Shown: in pieces, positions 52,355-61,144 of the stretch
How the letters are laid out: every line of letters begins with the position of its first letter
Position numbering within the stretch: position 1 is the first letter of the stretch
Assembly: GCF_947492555.1 (NCBI RefSeq)
Contig: NZ_CANLNE010000003.1
Span: 682,001-746,000, forward strand
From: an uncultured Roseobacter sp.
GTDB lineage: Bacteria; Pseudomonadota; Alphaproteobacteria; Rhodobacterales; Rhodobacteraceae
Length of the DNA: 64,000 nucleotides
Direction of reading: 5' to 3'
Translations under genes and position numbers: made by a program
Notes under the pieces: model-generated
Seen by the model: only the letters and a program-made list of their open reading frames with translations
What the model was told of the DNA's origin: nothing
Databases searched by the model: none

Positions 52355-54199
52355 TTATTCTGCCGGTTGTGGATCCGGATCGCTTACGGCAATGCCAGCT
52401 TTCTCGCGACGGCCATCGTTAAAGAGCGCCTTGATTAGCGACAGCACCATCAGCACCATCACCATGGTAAAGGGCAGGGCGCCGATGATCATGGCGTTCT
52501 GCAAGGCGGAGAGACCGCCACCGCCCGCCAACAGCAGCGTGCCGATCACCAGCGTGAGGATCACACCCCAGATGATGCGGTGCTTGACACCGGTTTCCTC
52601 GGCGCCGCCAGACATGATGGTGTTCATCACCAGTATGCCGGAATCCGCAGAGGTCACTAGGAAAGTCATGATCAGAACCACGCACATGATCACCAGCCCC
52701 TGAAGTAGACCGCCCGAGAGCATCTGTTCCAGCGTCACGAAGAGTTTCGCGGAGTTGGAGGCGGCAATGATCGCGCCATCTGCGCCGCCGGTGATCTCCA
52801 GGTCAATGGCGGTGCCGCCCAGAATGGTCATCCAGGCAAAACACACCAGCGCAGGAGCAATCACCGCGCCGAGCACGAATTCACGCACTGTACGGCCCCG
52901 GGAGATGCGTGCGAGGAAGAGACCTACGAAGGGCGAGAAGGCGATCCACCAGGCCCAGTAGAAGGTGGTCCACCCGGCCTGCCAGCCGAAGAGGCGCCCC
53001 TGATCGCCTGCGTCATAGGCTGCGGCAAGGTCGGCAGCGGGCAGGCTGGCTGCTGCGCCCTCCAGACCGCCGGTGAAGCCGTCAAGGCTGCCCCAGGGGT
53101 TCGTGGCTCCGGCGTAGACCGCGCCCAGTTCCTCTGCAGGCAGGGCCTGCACGGAGGCAGGCGCAACGGCTGCAAAAGCCTCCTGGCTCAGCGGTGCGTA
53201 GGCCTCAAAACTGAGGTTCACGAAGGCGATCAGGTAGTCGATCAGCGCCGTGACATAGGTGGTCATCGCAAAGAGGAAGGAGCCGAAGATGATGAAGGTC
53301 AGCAGCAGGATCAGCGACAGCACGAGGTTCAGGTTCGACAGGTATTTCACCCCACGTCCGACTCCCGATACGGCTGAAATGATCGACATGCCCATGATCA
53401 CCACAAGCGCTGCAATCAGACCGGTCTTGGTGGCTTGCGGGGTCTCACCGCTTGTATCCATCATCCACTCCGCTCCGGTAATCGCATAGACACCGTCGAC
53501 AAGCTGACTGACACCGAAACCGATGGTCACAGACACGCCGAGGATCGTCGCAACCACGCCAAGAACGTCGATGATGTGCCCGAAGAATCCATTGGCAAAA
53601 CGCCCGATCAGAGGCGTCAGAGCGGAGCGGATTGTCAGCGGCATGCCGCGGGTGTAGGCGTAATAGGCAAGGCTCAACCCGGTGACCACGTAAATTGCCC
53701 AAGCGTGAAACCCGTAGTGCAGGAAGGTGTAACGGTAGGTGCTGGTCAGTGCCTCGGGCGTATTGCCGGATACGTCCCCTGCAACAACAACGGGGTTCGA
53801 TCCCCAGAGGCCAAGGGGTTCCGCCGTTGCAAAAGTCATCAGACCGACACCCAGACCGGCGCCGAACATCATCGAGAACCAGCTGAAGTTACTGAACTCG
53901 GGCTTCTGTCCCTGTATGCCAAGCACCCGGCTTCCGGTCGAGGGGATCAGCGCGATGATGATCAGGAAGAACGCGAAAGCACCGACCGAAATGATGTAGA
54001 AGGTGTTAAAGGAGTTCAGCAACGTGCCGTTGATCTGTGACAGCATCGCCCCCGCGCCCGCAGGAAAGACCAGGGCCCAGAGGACCAGAAGCACCATCCC
54101 GACTTTTGAGATCAATGCGATCGGAAGGCTGTAGCCTTCGTAGAAACCGGAGTCCTGAGTGTTGATCTCAAGCTCCGTAAACGGCGGTTTGACAGACAT
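52355..54199 (-). CDS. BCCT-family betaine/choline/DMSP-type transporter
   Basis: A 614-residue transporter with twelve predicted helices. BCCT hallmarks are the glycine stretch MMFGAGLGVGLM in TM3, the region PLGLWG, and the aromatic substrate-site segment GWTTFYWAWWIAFSPFVGLFLARISRGRTVREF. A periplasmic loop of about 60 residues (380-440) is unusually Ala-rich. BCCT proteins take up glycine betaine, choline, carnitine or DMSP, usually with Na+. dmdA nearby makes DMSP plausible, but the substrate cannot be fixed from sequence. Confidence 0.93.
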   Translation of the reverse strand: MSVKPPFTELEINTQDSGFYEGYSLPIALISKVGMVLLVLWALVFPAGAGAMLSQINGTLLNSFNTFYIISVGAFAFFLIIIALIPSTGSRVLGIQGQKPEFSNFSWFSMMFGAGLGVGLMTFATAEPLGLWGSNPVVVAGDVSGNTPEALTSTYRYTFLHYGFHAWAIYVVTGLSLAYYAYTRGMPLTIRSALTPLIGRFANGFFGHIIDVLGVVATILGVSVTIGFGVSQLVDGVYAITGAEWMMDTSGETPQATKTGLIAALVVIMGMSIISAVSGVGRGVKYLSNLNLVLSLILLLTFIIFGSFLFAMTTYVTALIDYLIAFVNLSFEAYAPLSQEAFAAVAPASVQALPAEELGAVYAGATNPWGSLDGFTGGLEGAAASLPAADLAAAYDAGDQGRLFGWQAGWTTFYWAWWIAFSPFVGLFLARISRGRTVREFVLGAVIAPALVCFAWMTILGGTAIDLEITGGADGAIIAASNSAKLFVTLEQMLSGGLLQGLVIMCVVLIMTFLVTSADSGILVMNTIMSGGAEETGVKHRIIWGVILTLVIGTLLLAGGGGLSALQNAMIIGALPFTMVMVLMVLSLIKALFNDGRREKAGIAVSDPDPQPAE

Positions 54200-54481
54200 A
54201 GGTTTTCTCTCTGTTGCGATCCGGCCGTCTGTGCGGGCCGGTATCGGGGTCAGACCAGCGGATGTCGAGAATGCGCCAAACGTTTCGTCAGGCGCAGTCG
54301 CCAGTCATTTGGTACGGGTGAGCATGCCACGCGTTCGGGGACTGTGACAAAGGAATAATGGGACCGGTGTCAATTCAGCGACACTTCTGGTTTGGAAACG
54401 ACCAATGCCCTGCTTGCTTGACGTGGCGTCCGGGCAATTTGGGTTCTTGACCTGCTGCGCTACAGGATGGACGGTGCGGGC

Positions 54482-55705
54482 ATGAAACTAGATACAGACT
54501 TCGTACGCAGCCAGTTTCCGGCCTTTGACGTGCCATCGCTTCAGGGGCAGGCCTTTTTCGAAAACGCGGGTGGGTCCTATACCTGTGCGCCGGTGATTGA
54601 CCGACTGACGCGTTTCTACACCGAACGCAAGGTGCAGCCCTATGCGCCCTATCCGGCCAGCCAGCTGGGCGGGGCGGAGATGGACGAGGCGCGCGCCCGT
54701 ATGGCCGCAATACTGGGCGTGGAGACAGACGAGCTGAGCTTTGGTCCCTCGACCACGCAAAACACTTACGTACTTGCGCAGGCCTTTGCCGAAATGATGC
54801 AGCCGGGCGAGGCGATCGTGGTTACCAATCAGGATCACGAGGCTAACTCCGGCCCGTGGCGCAGACTGTCTGCGCGGGGGATTGAAATCCGTGAATGGCA
54901 GCTGAACCCGGAGACCGGGCATCTGGACCCGGAGGATCTGGAGGATCTGCTGGATGACACCGTCCGGCTGGTCTGTTTTCCGCATTGTTCCAACGTGGTG
55001 GGAGAGATCAATCCGGTCACGGAGATCACTGCGCTGGCCCATGCCGCCGGGGCCTTTACCTGCGTGGACGGTGTGTCCTATGCACCGCATGGCTTCCCGG
55101 ATGTGGGCGCGCTGGGCCCCGATATTTATCTCTTTTCCGCGTACAAAACCTATGGGCCGCATCAAGGGCTGATGGTGATCCGACGGACATTGGGCGACTT
55201 GCTGCCCAATCAGGCGCACCACTTCAATGGCGATGCGCTGTACAAACGCTTCACGCCCGCCGGGCCTGATCATGCACAGATTGCCGCCTGTGTGGGCATG
55301 GCGGATTATGTAGATACGCTACATGCGCATCATTTCGCGACCGACGCGAACCCCAAGGAGCGGGGCCGAGCGGTGCACGATCTGATGCGTTCGCATGAAG
55401 AGGTGCTGCTGACGCCGCTGCTGGACGCTGTGAAGGCCCGCAATTCCGTGCGGCTGATCGGGCCGAAAGAGGCCTCCGGGCGTGCACCCACCGTTGCACT
55501 GGCGCTAACGCGTCCGGGGGAGGCCGTGGCAGAGGCGCTGGCCGCCCATGGCGTCATGGCGGGCGGTGGTGATTTCTACGCCGGGCGGGCTCTGGATGCC
55601 ATGGGTGTGGACAGCGAACTGGGTGTCCTGCGCCTCAGTTTCACCCATTATACAACCTCCGGTGAGGTCGATCAGCTTTTAAATGCGCTTGACGCGGTTC
55701 TGTGA
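54482..55705 (+). CDS. Class V aminotransferase / cysteine-desulfurase-like protein
   Basis: A 407-residue PLP enzyme. The ATG at 54482 precedes MKLDTDFVRSQFPAFD. Features: GGSYTCAPVIDRL start, SFGPSTTQNTYVLAQAF, TNQDHEANSGPW with His, CVDGVSYAPHG with the PLP Asp, and the Schiff-base Lys in FSAYKTYGPHQG. It resembles the VC1184-like branch of cysteine desulfurase-related proteins rather than IscS or SufS, and the desulfurase active-site Cys loop is not evident, so it may be an aminotransferase or lyase. Confidence 0.82.
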   Translation: MKLDTDFVRSQFPAFDVPSLQGQAFFENAGGSYTCAPVIDRLTRFYTERKVQPYAPYPASQLGGAEMDEARARMAAILGVETDELSFGPSTTQNTYVLAQAFAEMMQPGEAIVVTNQDHEANSGPWRRLSARGIEIREWQLNPETGHLDPEDLEDLLDDTVRLVCFPHCSNVVGEINPVTEITALAHAAGAFTCVDGVSYAPHGFPDVGALGPDIYLFSAYKTYGPHQGLMVIRRTLGDLLPNQAHHFNGDALYKRFTPAGPDHAQIAACVGMADYVDTLHAHHFATDANPKERGRAVHDLMRSHEEVLLTPLLDAVKARNSVRLIGPKEASGRAPTVALALTRPGEAVAEALAAHGVMAGGGDFYAGRALDAMGVDSELGVLRLSFTHYTTSGEVDQLLNALDAVL

Positions 55706-55715
55706 CCTTTGCCGG

Positions 55716-55741
55716 TGATCCAAAGCGAGGGGACTTGCGTA
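55716..55741 (+). promoter_or_regulatory. RpoE/ChrR-type (ECF11) promoter upstream of phr
   Basis: TGATCC (55716-55721), 16 bases, then CGTA (55738-55741), 32 bases before the phr GTG. This fits the TGATCC-N16-CGTA form of the singlet-oxygen sigma factor RpoE of Rhodobacter sphaeroides, whose known targets include a photolyase and a cyclopropane fatty acid synthase gene, the same two genes found downstream here. Confidence 0.7.
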
Positions 55742-55773
55742 GCTTTTGAAATGAATTGCAAAGGCTTCGCTCT

Positions 55774-57192
55774 GTGAGCTCATCTCCTGTTCTTGTCTGG
55801 TTTCGCCGGGATTTCCGGCTGAGCGATCACCCGGCCCTGCACGCAGCATGTTCCACCGGACGGCCCGTGATACCCGTTTTCATCCACGATGAAGCCGTTG
55901 CCGAGCTGGGCGCAGCCCCCAAGTGGCGTCTGGGGCTGGGTCTGGAGGCCTTCGGTCACGCGCTTGCCGACAAGGGCAGCCGGATGATCCTGCGGCGCGG
56001 CCCGGCGCTTGAGGCGCTGCAGGCGCTTTTCGAGGAGACGGGGGCCAGTGCGGTCTATTGGACGCGGCTTTACGATCCCGACGCGGTGGCGCGGGACACG
56101 CGCGTGAAATCCGCCCTGAAAGAGCAGGGGGTGGAGGCACGGTCATTCGGCGGCCACCTGATGTTCGAACCCTGGAGGGTCGAGACCAAGACAGGCGGTT
56201 TCTACAAGGTCTACACCCCGTTCTGGAACATGGTGAAAACCCGCGATGTGGAGCCGCCGCTGGAGGCCCCAGCACAGCTTGCCGCGCCAGAGAATTGGCC
56301 CGAAAGCGACGCCGTGGAGGATTGGGACCTGGGGGCGGCGATGAACCGTGGCGCCGATGTAGTTCGCCCGCATGTGCGGCTGGGCGAAGCCGCTGCACAA
56401 GAGCGGCTTGGCACCTTCATCGAGGATATCGTCGCCGACTATGACACCACCCGGAACCTGCCGGGTGTCGACGGCACCTCCGGGCTGTCGGAAAATCTCG
56501 CCCTGGGCGAGATCAGCCCGCATCAATGCTGGCATGCGGGCCTGCGCGCGCGGCAGGAGGGCAAGACCGGCGCGGAGACCTTCCTCAAGGAGCTGGTCTG
56601 GCGCGAGTTTGCCTATCACCTGATGCATCACACGCCCCGCATCCTGACGGACAATTGGAAAGAGGATTGGGATGCCTTTCCGTGGCGCGAAGACGCCGAC
56701 ACGGAGGCCGTTCAGCGCTGGAAACAGGGGCGCACCGGGCTGCGGTTCGTGGATGCGGCGATGCGGGAGATGTATGTGACGGGCCGCATGCACAACCGCG
56801 GGCGCATGATCGTGGCGAGTTACCTGACCAAGCACCTCATGACCCATTGGCGGATCGGCATGACGTGGTTCGAGGACTGCCTGATCGACTGGGACCCGGC
56901 CAGCAATGCGATGGGGTGGCAGTGGTCGGCGGGGTCGGGCCCGGACGCTACGCCCTACTTCCGCGTCTTCAACCCGGTCACCCAGCTGGACAAATTCGAC
57001 CCCAAGGAAGACTATACCCGCCGTTGGATTGCCGAAGGCCTGTCGCAGCCCTCGCCGGATGCCCTCTCGTATTTTGACGCAATCCCGCGCCGCTGGTCGT
57101 TGTCGCCCGAGGCGGCATATCCCGCACCGGTTGTAGCAGCCGATGAGGGCCGAAAAGTCGCACTTGATGCATATGAAAACAAAGGCTTCTGA
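55774..57192 (+). CDS. phr: Deoxyribodipyrimidine photolyase
   Basis: A 472-residue class I photolyase, repairing UV pyrimidine dimers with blue light. The GTG at 55774 (SSSPVLVWFRRDFRLSDHPAL) follows AAAGG at better spacing than the TTG at 55756. N-terminal antenna domain, then the FAD domain: GEISPHQCWHAGLRAR, FLKELVWREFAYHLMHH, GLRFVDAAMREMYVTGRMHNRGRMIVASYL and the electron-relay Trp region GWQWSAGSGPDATPYFRVFNP. First gene of a seven-gene co-directional run behind a sigma-E-type promoter. Confidence 0.95.
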   Translation: MSSSPVLVWFRRDFRLSDHPALHAACSTGRPVIPVFIHDEAVAELGAAPKWRLGLGLEAFGHALADKGSRMILRRGPALEALQALFEETGASAVYWTRLYDPDAVARDTRVKSALKEQGVEARSFGGHLMFEPWRVETKTGGFYKVYTPFWNMVKTRDVEPPLEAPAQLAAPENWPESDAVEDWDLGAAMNRGADVVRPHVRLGEAAAQERLGTFIEDIVADYDTTRNLPGVDGTSGLSENLALGEISPHQCWHAGLRARQEGKTGAETFLKELVWREFAYHLMHHTPRILTDNWKEDWDAFPWREDADTEAVQRWKQGRTGLRFVDAAMREMYVTGRMHNRGRMIVASYLTKHLMTHWRIGMTWFEDCLIDWDPASNAMGWQWSAGSGPDATPYFRVFNPVTQLDKFDPKEDYTRRWIAEGLSQPSPDALSYFDAIPRRWSLSPEAAYPAPVVAADEGRKVALDAYENKGF

Positions 57193-57244
57193 AACTCTTG
57201 ATCGCGCTTTTGCGTGTATCTTACAGTCAGGCACGAAAAGCGGA

Positions 57245-58459
57245 ATGACCATGATCCTCACCACGACCGACGGCCACAAAGACCTGCCGCGCTACTTCTC
57301 GCGTGTTTTTGCCATGGCGCAGCAGATGAACTACGGGCGCGTCGATTTCGTGCTGCCTGATGGGCGGCGGTTTCGGGCCGACGGCAAGGCGCCCGGGCCG
57401 ATTGCTGAACTGCAGGTGCACAATAACGATCTTTTCGCCCGATTGATCCGCGAGGGTGATCTTGGATTCTGCGATGCCTATCTCGATGAATGGTGGTCGA
57501 CACCGGATTTGCAGGCCTTCATGGATCTGGTGCACGCGGACAACGAAGACATCTACGACGGTTTCCCCGGCATGGCCCTGGTGCGCAACTTCGAAAAGCT
57601 GCGCTTTTGGCTGCAACGCAACCACAAGGCACAGGCGCGCCGCAACATCAGCCATCACTATGATCTGGGCAATGAATTCTACGGGCTCTGGCTGGATGAC
57701 ACGATGACCTATTCCTCGGCACTCTTTGAGACTGGGCAGGAGAGCACGGAAAAGGCGCAGATCGCCAAGTATAAATCCATGGTGGATGAAATGGGTGCGC
57801 AGCCCGGCGACCATATTCTGGAGATCGGCTGTGGCTGGGGTGGGTTCGCGGAATATGCCGCACGGGAACGCGGTCTGAAGGTGACCGGGCTAACCATCTC
57901 CGAAGAACAGTTTAAGTACGCCAAAGAACGCATTGAAAAAGCGGGACTTTCCGAGAGCGTGAATTTCAAGCTGCAGGATTATCGGGACGAAACCGGACTG
58001 TACGACGGGATTGCGAGCATCGAGATGTTCGAAGCCGTTGGCGAAAGATACTGGCCCACGTATTTCGAGGTGCTGCGCGACCGGCTGAAGCCGGGCCGCA
58101 ACGCGACCTTGCAGATCATCACCGTCGCGGACCGGCGCTGGACGGTCTACAAGCGAGGCGTCGATTTCATTCAGAAGTACATTTTTCCGGGGGGCATGCT
58201 GCCAAGCCCGTCGGCGCTGCGCGACCAGATTGGTCGGGCCGGTCTGGCGGTTGAGCAATCCATAGAGTTCGGCGGCAGCTATGCCATCACGCTGCGCCGC
58301 TGGCATGAAACCTTCAATGAAAAGTGGGATCAGGTCAGCACTTTAGGCTTTGACGACCGGTTCCGGCGATTGTGGAATTTTTACCTCACCTCTTGTGCTG
58401 CGACCTTTGAAAGTGCCAACTGTGATGTAACACAGATTACCGTGAAGCGGCCGGGATAG
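57245..58459 (+). CDS. cfa: Cyclopropane-fatty-acyl-phospholipid synthase
   Basis: A 404-residue SAM-dependent enzyme that adds a methylene to unsaturated membrane lipids. The start is set at the ATG 57245 (MTMILTTTDGHKDL); the reading frame extends back over the phr end without a good ribosome site. N-terminal lipid-binding domain, then the SAM motif LEIGCGWGGFAEYA and the active-site Cys/Glu/His region (ISHHYDLGNEFY, EMFEAVGERYW). CFA protects membranes from singlet oxygen and acid. Lies 52 bases behind phr, probably in the same transcript. Confidence 0.93.
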   Translation: MTMILTTTDGHKDLPRYFSRVFAMAQQMNYGRVDFVLPDGRRFRADGKAPGPIAELQVHNNDLFARLIREGDLGFCDAYLDEWWSTPDLQAFMDLVHADNEDIYDGFPGMALVRNFEKLRFWLQRNHKAQARRNISHHYDLGNEFYGLWLDDTMTYSSALFETGQESTEKAQIAKYKSMVDEMGAQPGDHILEIGCGWGGFAEYAARERGLKVTGLTISEEQFKYAKERIEKAGLSESVNFKLQDYRDETGLYDGIASIEMFEAVGERYWPTYFEVLRDRLKPGRNATLQIITVADRRWTVYKRGVDFIQKYIFPGGMLPSPSALRDQIGRAGLAVEQSIEFGGSYAITLRRWHETFNEKWDQVSTLGFDDRFRRLWNFYLTSCAATFESANCDVTQITVKRPG

Positions 58460-58487
58460 GGTCGCAGGACGTACGAAGGAACGATAA

Positions 58488-58928
58488 ATGCCCGACGCAG
58501 CCCGATTAGTTGCAGCCATCTGCATTAGCATTGTCGCCCTTATCGTTTCATTCCAGGTCATTCCGCTGATGCCGGAAAGTACTGATTTCGGGTGGTTTCT
58601 CTATGTGAACCCGGCGATTGGCGCCTTTGTGGGGTGGACAGTCATGGGCAAGCGCGCAGGGCGCGGTGTGGCATCCGCGATCAACAACGGTTTTGGCGGT
58701 GTGCTGGTGCTTGTCCTCTGGGGGTTGTTCATTCACTCCTCGGTGCAGATGTTCGACCGGGCCATGGCCAATTGGTACAACAACGCGTTTCAGGCGCTGT
58801 TGGCGATTGTGAAGTTCATGGCCGAATACGGGCTTGTTTTGATCAATCCGCTTGTGATCTTCACGATGGTCGCGGGCGGCGTTCTGTCGGGCCTCGCCAC
58901 CGAATACGCTTGGCGGACATGGCGCTGA
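58488..58928 (+). CDS. trgA: Tellurite-resistance protein TrgA family
   Basis: A 146-residue membrane protein with four helices, matching TrgA of the Rhodobacter tellurite-resistance locus (DAARLVAAICISIVALIVSFQVIPLMPE start, GFGGVLVLVLWGLFIHSSVQMFDRAMANWYNNAF). Gene order trgA-trgB-cysK is the same as in R. sphaeroides. Mechanism unknown. It follows cfa after 28 bases. Confidence 0.88.
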   Translation: MPDAARLVAAICISIVALIVSFQVIPLMPESTDFGWFLYVNPAIGAFVGWTVMGKRAGRGVASAINNGFGGVLVLVLWGLFIHSSVQMFDRAMANWYNNAFQALLAIVKFMAEYGLVLINPLVIFTMVAGGVLSGLATEYAWRTWR

Positions 58929-58944
58929 GCAGGATAACCACCCC

Positions 58945-60051
58945 ATGACACCGCTGTTCTTTTTTGGCACGCTGCGCCATCCGGCGTTGATTGAAGCGGT
59001 GGTCGGGGACACCAGCCATATCGACCTGAGCGGGGCGGCTCTGCCCGGATACTGCATTCATGCGGTTGCAGAAGGACCGTTCCCCACCATTGCCGAGGAT
59101 GCCGCGGGTGAGGCCGAAGGTGTGCTTGCCGACGGCGTGACGGAGGCCGACCTCGCACGGCTGGACTACTACGAGAAAGCCTTTGGCTATGTGCTGATCG
59201 ACGTCACTCTTGCAGATGGTCGTGCGGCGCGGGCTTATATGCCGCCCGTTGGTTTGTGGACAATGCGAGGGCCGTGGTCATTGGACGACTGGGCGCGCGA
59301 CTGGGGGCCGCTCAGCGTGATCGCGGCCCGCGAGGTCATGGGTTACTTTGGGGTCAAACCCCCCGAGGAGATCGCGGGAATGTTCCCGATGATCCGGGCG
59401 CGGGCCTGGTCGCAGGTGAATGCGGCAGCCGCTCGACATGGCGACGGCACACTGAAAGGCAAGATCGACGTGGCCGAGCGGCGACGGGTCTACGCCAACT
59501 ATTTTGCGATAGATGAATACGATCTCCGGCACCAACGGTTTGACGGTCATATGACCGAGACCGTGACGCGCGCGGTTTTCCTCGCGGCCGATGCGACGCT
59601 GGTGCTGCCCTACGACCCCGTCCGGGATCGGGTCTTGTTGGTGGAACAGATGCGCATGGGACCGCTGGCGCGGGCGGATGCATCCTGCTGGCAGCTGGAG
59701 CCTGTCGCCGGGCGCCTTGACCCCGGCGAGACGGCGGAACAGGCCGCCCGCCGGGAAGCCATGGAAGAGGCGGGGCTGTTGCTGGGAGATCTTCATGCCG
59801 TGGGCGAAACTTATGCCTCGCCGGGCAATTCCTCGGAGTTCTACTACAGTTTCGTTGGCATGGCAGATTTGCCCGACGATGTGGCCGGTGTCGGCGGGTT
59901 GGAAGAAGAACACGAAGACATCCGCGCGCACCTGATGTCTTTCGACATGCTCTTGGAACTCTGCGATACCCGTCAGGTTGCCAACACGCCCCTGGCACTG
60001 ATCGCCTACTGGCTGGCCCGGCACCGCGACCGATTGCGCGCCACCTCTTGA
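58945..60051 (+). CDS. trgB: TrgB: AIG2-like plus NUDIX fusion protein
   Basis: A 368-residue two-domain protein. The N-terminal gamma-glutamylcyclotransferase-like domain (about 1-120) opens FFFGTLRHPALIEAVVG and has the catalytic-type Glu region LDYYEKAFGYVL. The C-terminal NUDIX domain (about 205-350) has the box GRLDPGETAEQAARREAMEEAGLLLG, as in ADP-ribose pyrophosphatases. Length and partner genes match TrgB. Whether it acts on glutathione-related peptides or nucleotide sugars is unknown. Confidence 0.88.
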   Translation: MTPLFFFGTLRHPALIEAVVGDTSHIDLSGAALPGYCIHAVAEGPFPTIAEDAAGEAEGVLADGVTEADLARLDYYEKAFGYVLIDVTLADGRAARAYMPPVGLWTMRGPWSLDDWARDWGPLSVIAAREVMGYFGVKPPEEIAGMFPMIRARAWSQVNAAAARHGDGTLKGKIDVAERRRVYANYFAIDEYDLRHQRFDGHMTETVTRAVFLAADATLVLPYDPVRDRVLLVEQMRMGPLARADASCWQLEPVAGRLDPGETAEQAARREAMEEAGLLLGDLHAVGETYASPGNSSEFYYSFVGMADLPDDVAGVGGLEEEHEDIRAHLMSFDMLLELCDTRQVANTPLALIAYWLARHRDRLRATS

Positions 60052-60106
60052 GGTCGCGTCGGTGCGCGGCTAGGTGTTGAGGACATATATCAAAGGAACC
60101 GACCCG

Positions 60107-61144
60107 ATGCATGTTGCAAGCGATCTGGCTGCGGCCGTTGGAAACACCCCGCTGATCCGTCTCAATCAGGCGAGCGAGGCCACTGGTTGTGAAATCCTCG
60201 GCAAGGCGGAATTCATGAACCCCGGGCAGTCGGTCAAGGATCGCGCGGCGCTCTTCATCATCAAGGATGCGGTTGAAAAGGGGCTGCTGCGCCCCGGCGG
60301 CACGATTGTTGAAGGCACGGCGGGCAACACCGGCATCGGGTTGGCGCTGGTGGGTGCGTCCATGGGGTTCAAGACCGTGATCGTCATCCCCGAAACGCAG
60401 AGCCAGGAAAAGAAAGACATGCTGCGGCTGGCCGGTGCAGAACTGGTGCAGGTGCCGGCTGCGCCCTACCGCAACCCTAACAATTTTGTGCGCTATTCCG
60501 AACGGCTCGCCGTCGAGATGGCGCGGAATACGAATGAAGGGGTGATCTGGGCCAATCAGTTCGACAATGTCGCCAACCGGCAGGCGCATATCGAAACCAC
60601 CGGGCCGGAGATCTGGGAGCAGACGGGCGGTAAGGTTGATGGGTTCATCTGTGCAGTGGGCTCGGGTGGCACGCTGGCTGGCGTCTCGGAGGCGCTGAAG
60701 CCCAAGGGCGTGAAAATCGGTCTCGCCGATCCGGACGGGGCTTCGCTTTACAACTATTACACCAAGGGCGAGCTGGTGATGTCCGAAGGGTCATCAATCA
60801 ACGAAGGGATTGGCCAGATCCGCATTACCAAGAACCTGGAAGGCTTCACACCCGATTTCAGCTACAACATCCACGATAGCGAGGCCCTGCCCATCGTCTT
60901 TGATCTGCTGCAGCACGAGGGGCTGTGCCTGGGCGGCTCTTCCGGCGTCAATATCGCAGGCGCGATGCGCATGGCGCGCGACATGGGGCCGGGGCATACG
61001 ATTGTGACCATCCTTTGCGACTATGGCACCCGGTATCAGTCCAAGCTCTTCAATCCCGAGTTCCTGCGTGAAAAAGGGTTGCCTATTCCCGGCTGGCTGG
61101 ATCAAGCACCTGCCAGCATTCCCGGTGTCTTCGAAGACGTATGA
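60107..61144 (+). CDS. cysK: Cysteine synthase A
   Basis: A 345-residue PLP enzyme making cysteine from O-acetylserine and sulfide. The start is at MHVASDLAAAVGNTPLIRL; an earlier start adds 11 residues. The PLP Lys is in PGQSVKDRAALF, with the phosphate loop EGTAGNTGIGLA and GSGGTLAGVSEA. The residues around Lys differ from the enterobacterial PSFSVKDR, as in the alphaproteobacterial branch. Downstream of trgAB; its stop overlaps the mscS-like start. Confidence 0.94.
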   Translation: MHVASDLAAAVGNTPLIRLNQASEATGCEILGKAEFMNPGQSVKDRAALFIIKDAVEKGLLRPGGTIVEGTAGNTGIGLALVGASMGFKTVIVIPETQSQEKKDMLRLAGAELVQVPAAPYRNPNNFVRYSERLAVEMARNTNEGVIWANQFDNVANRQAHIETTGPEIWEQTGGKVDGFICAVGSGGTLAGVSEALKPKGVKIGLADPDGASLYNYYTKGELVMSEGSSINEGIGQIRITKNLEGFTPDFSYNIHDSEALPIVFDLLQHEGLCLGGSSGVNIAGAMRMARDMGPGHTIVTILCDYGTRYQSKLFNPEFLREKGLPIPGWLDQAPASIPGVFEDV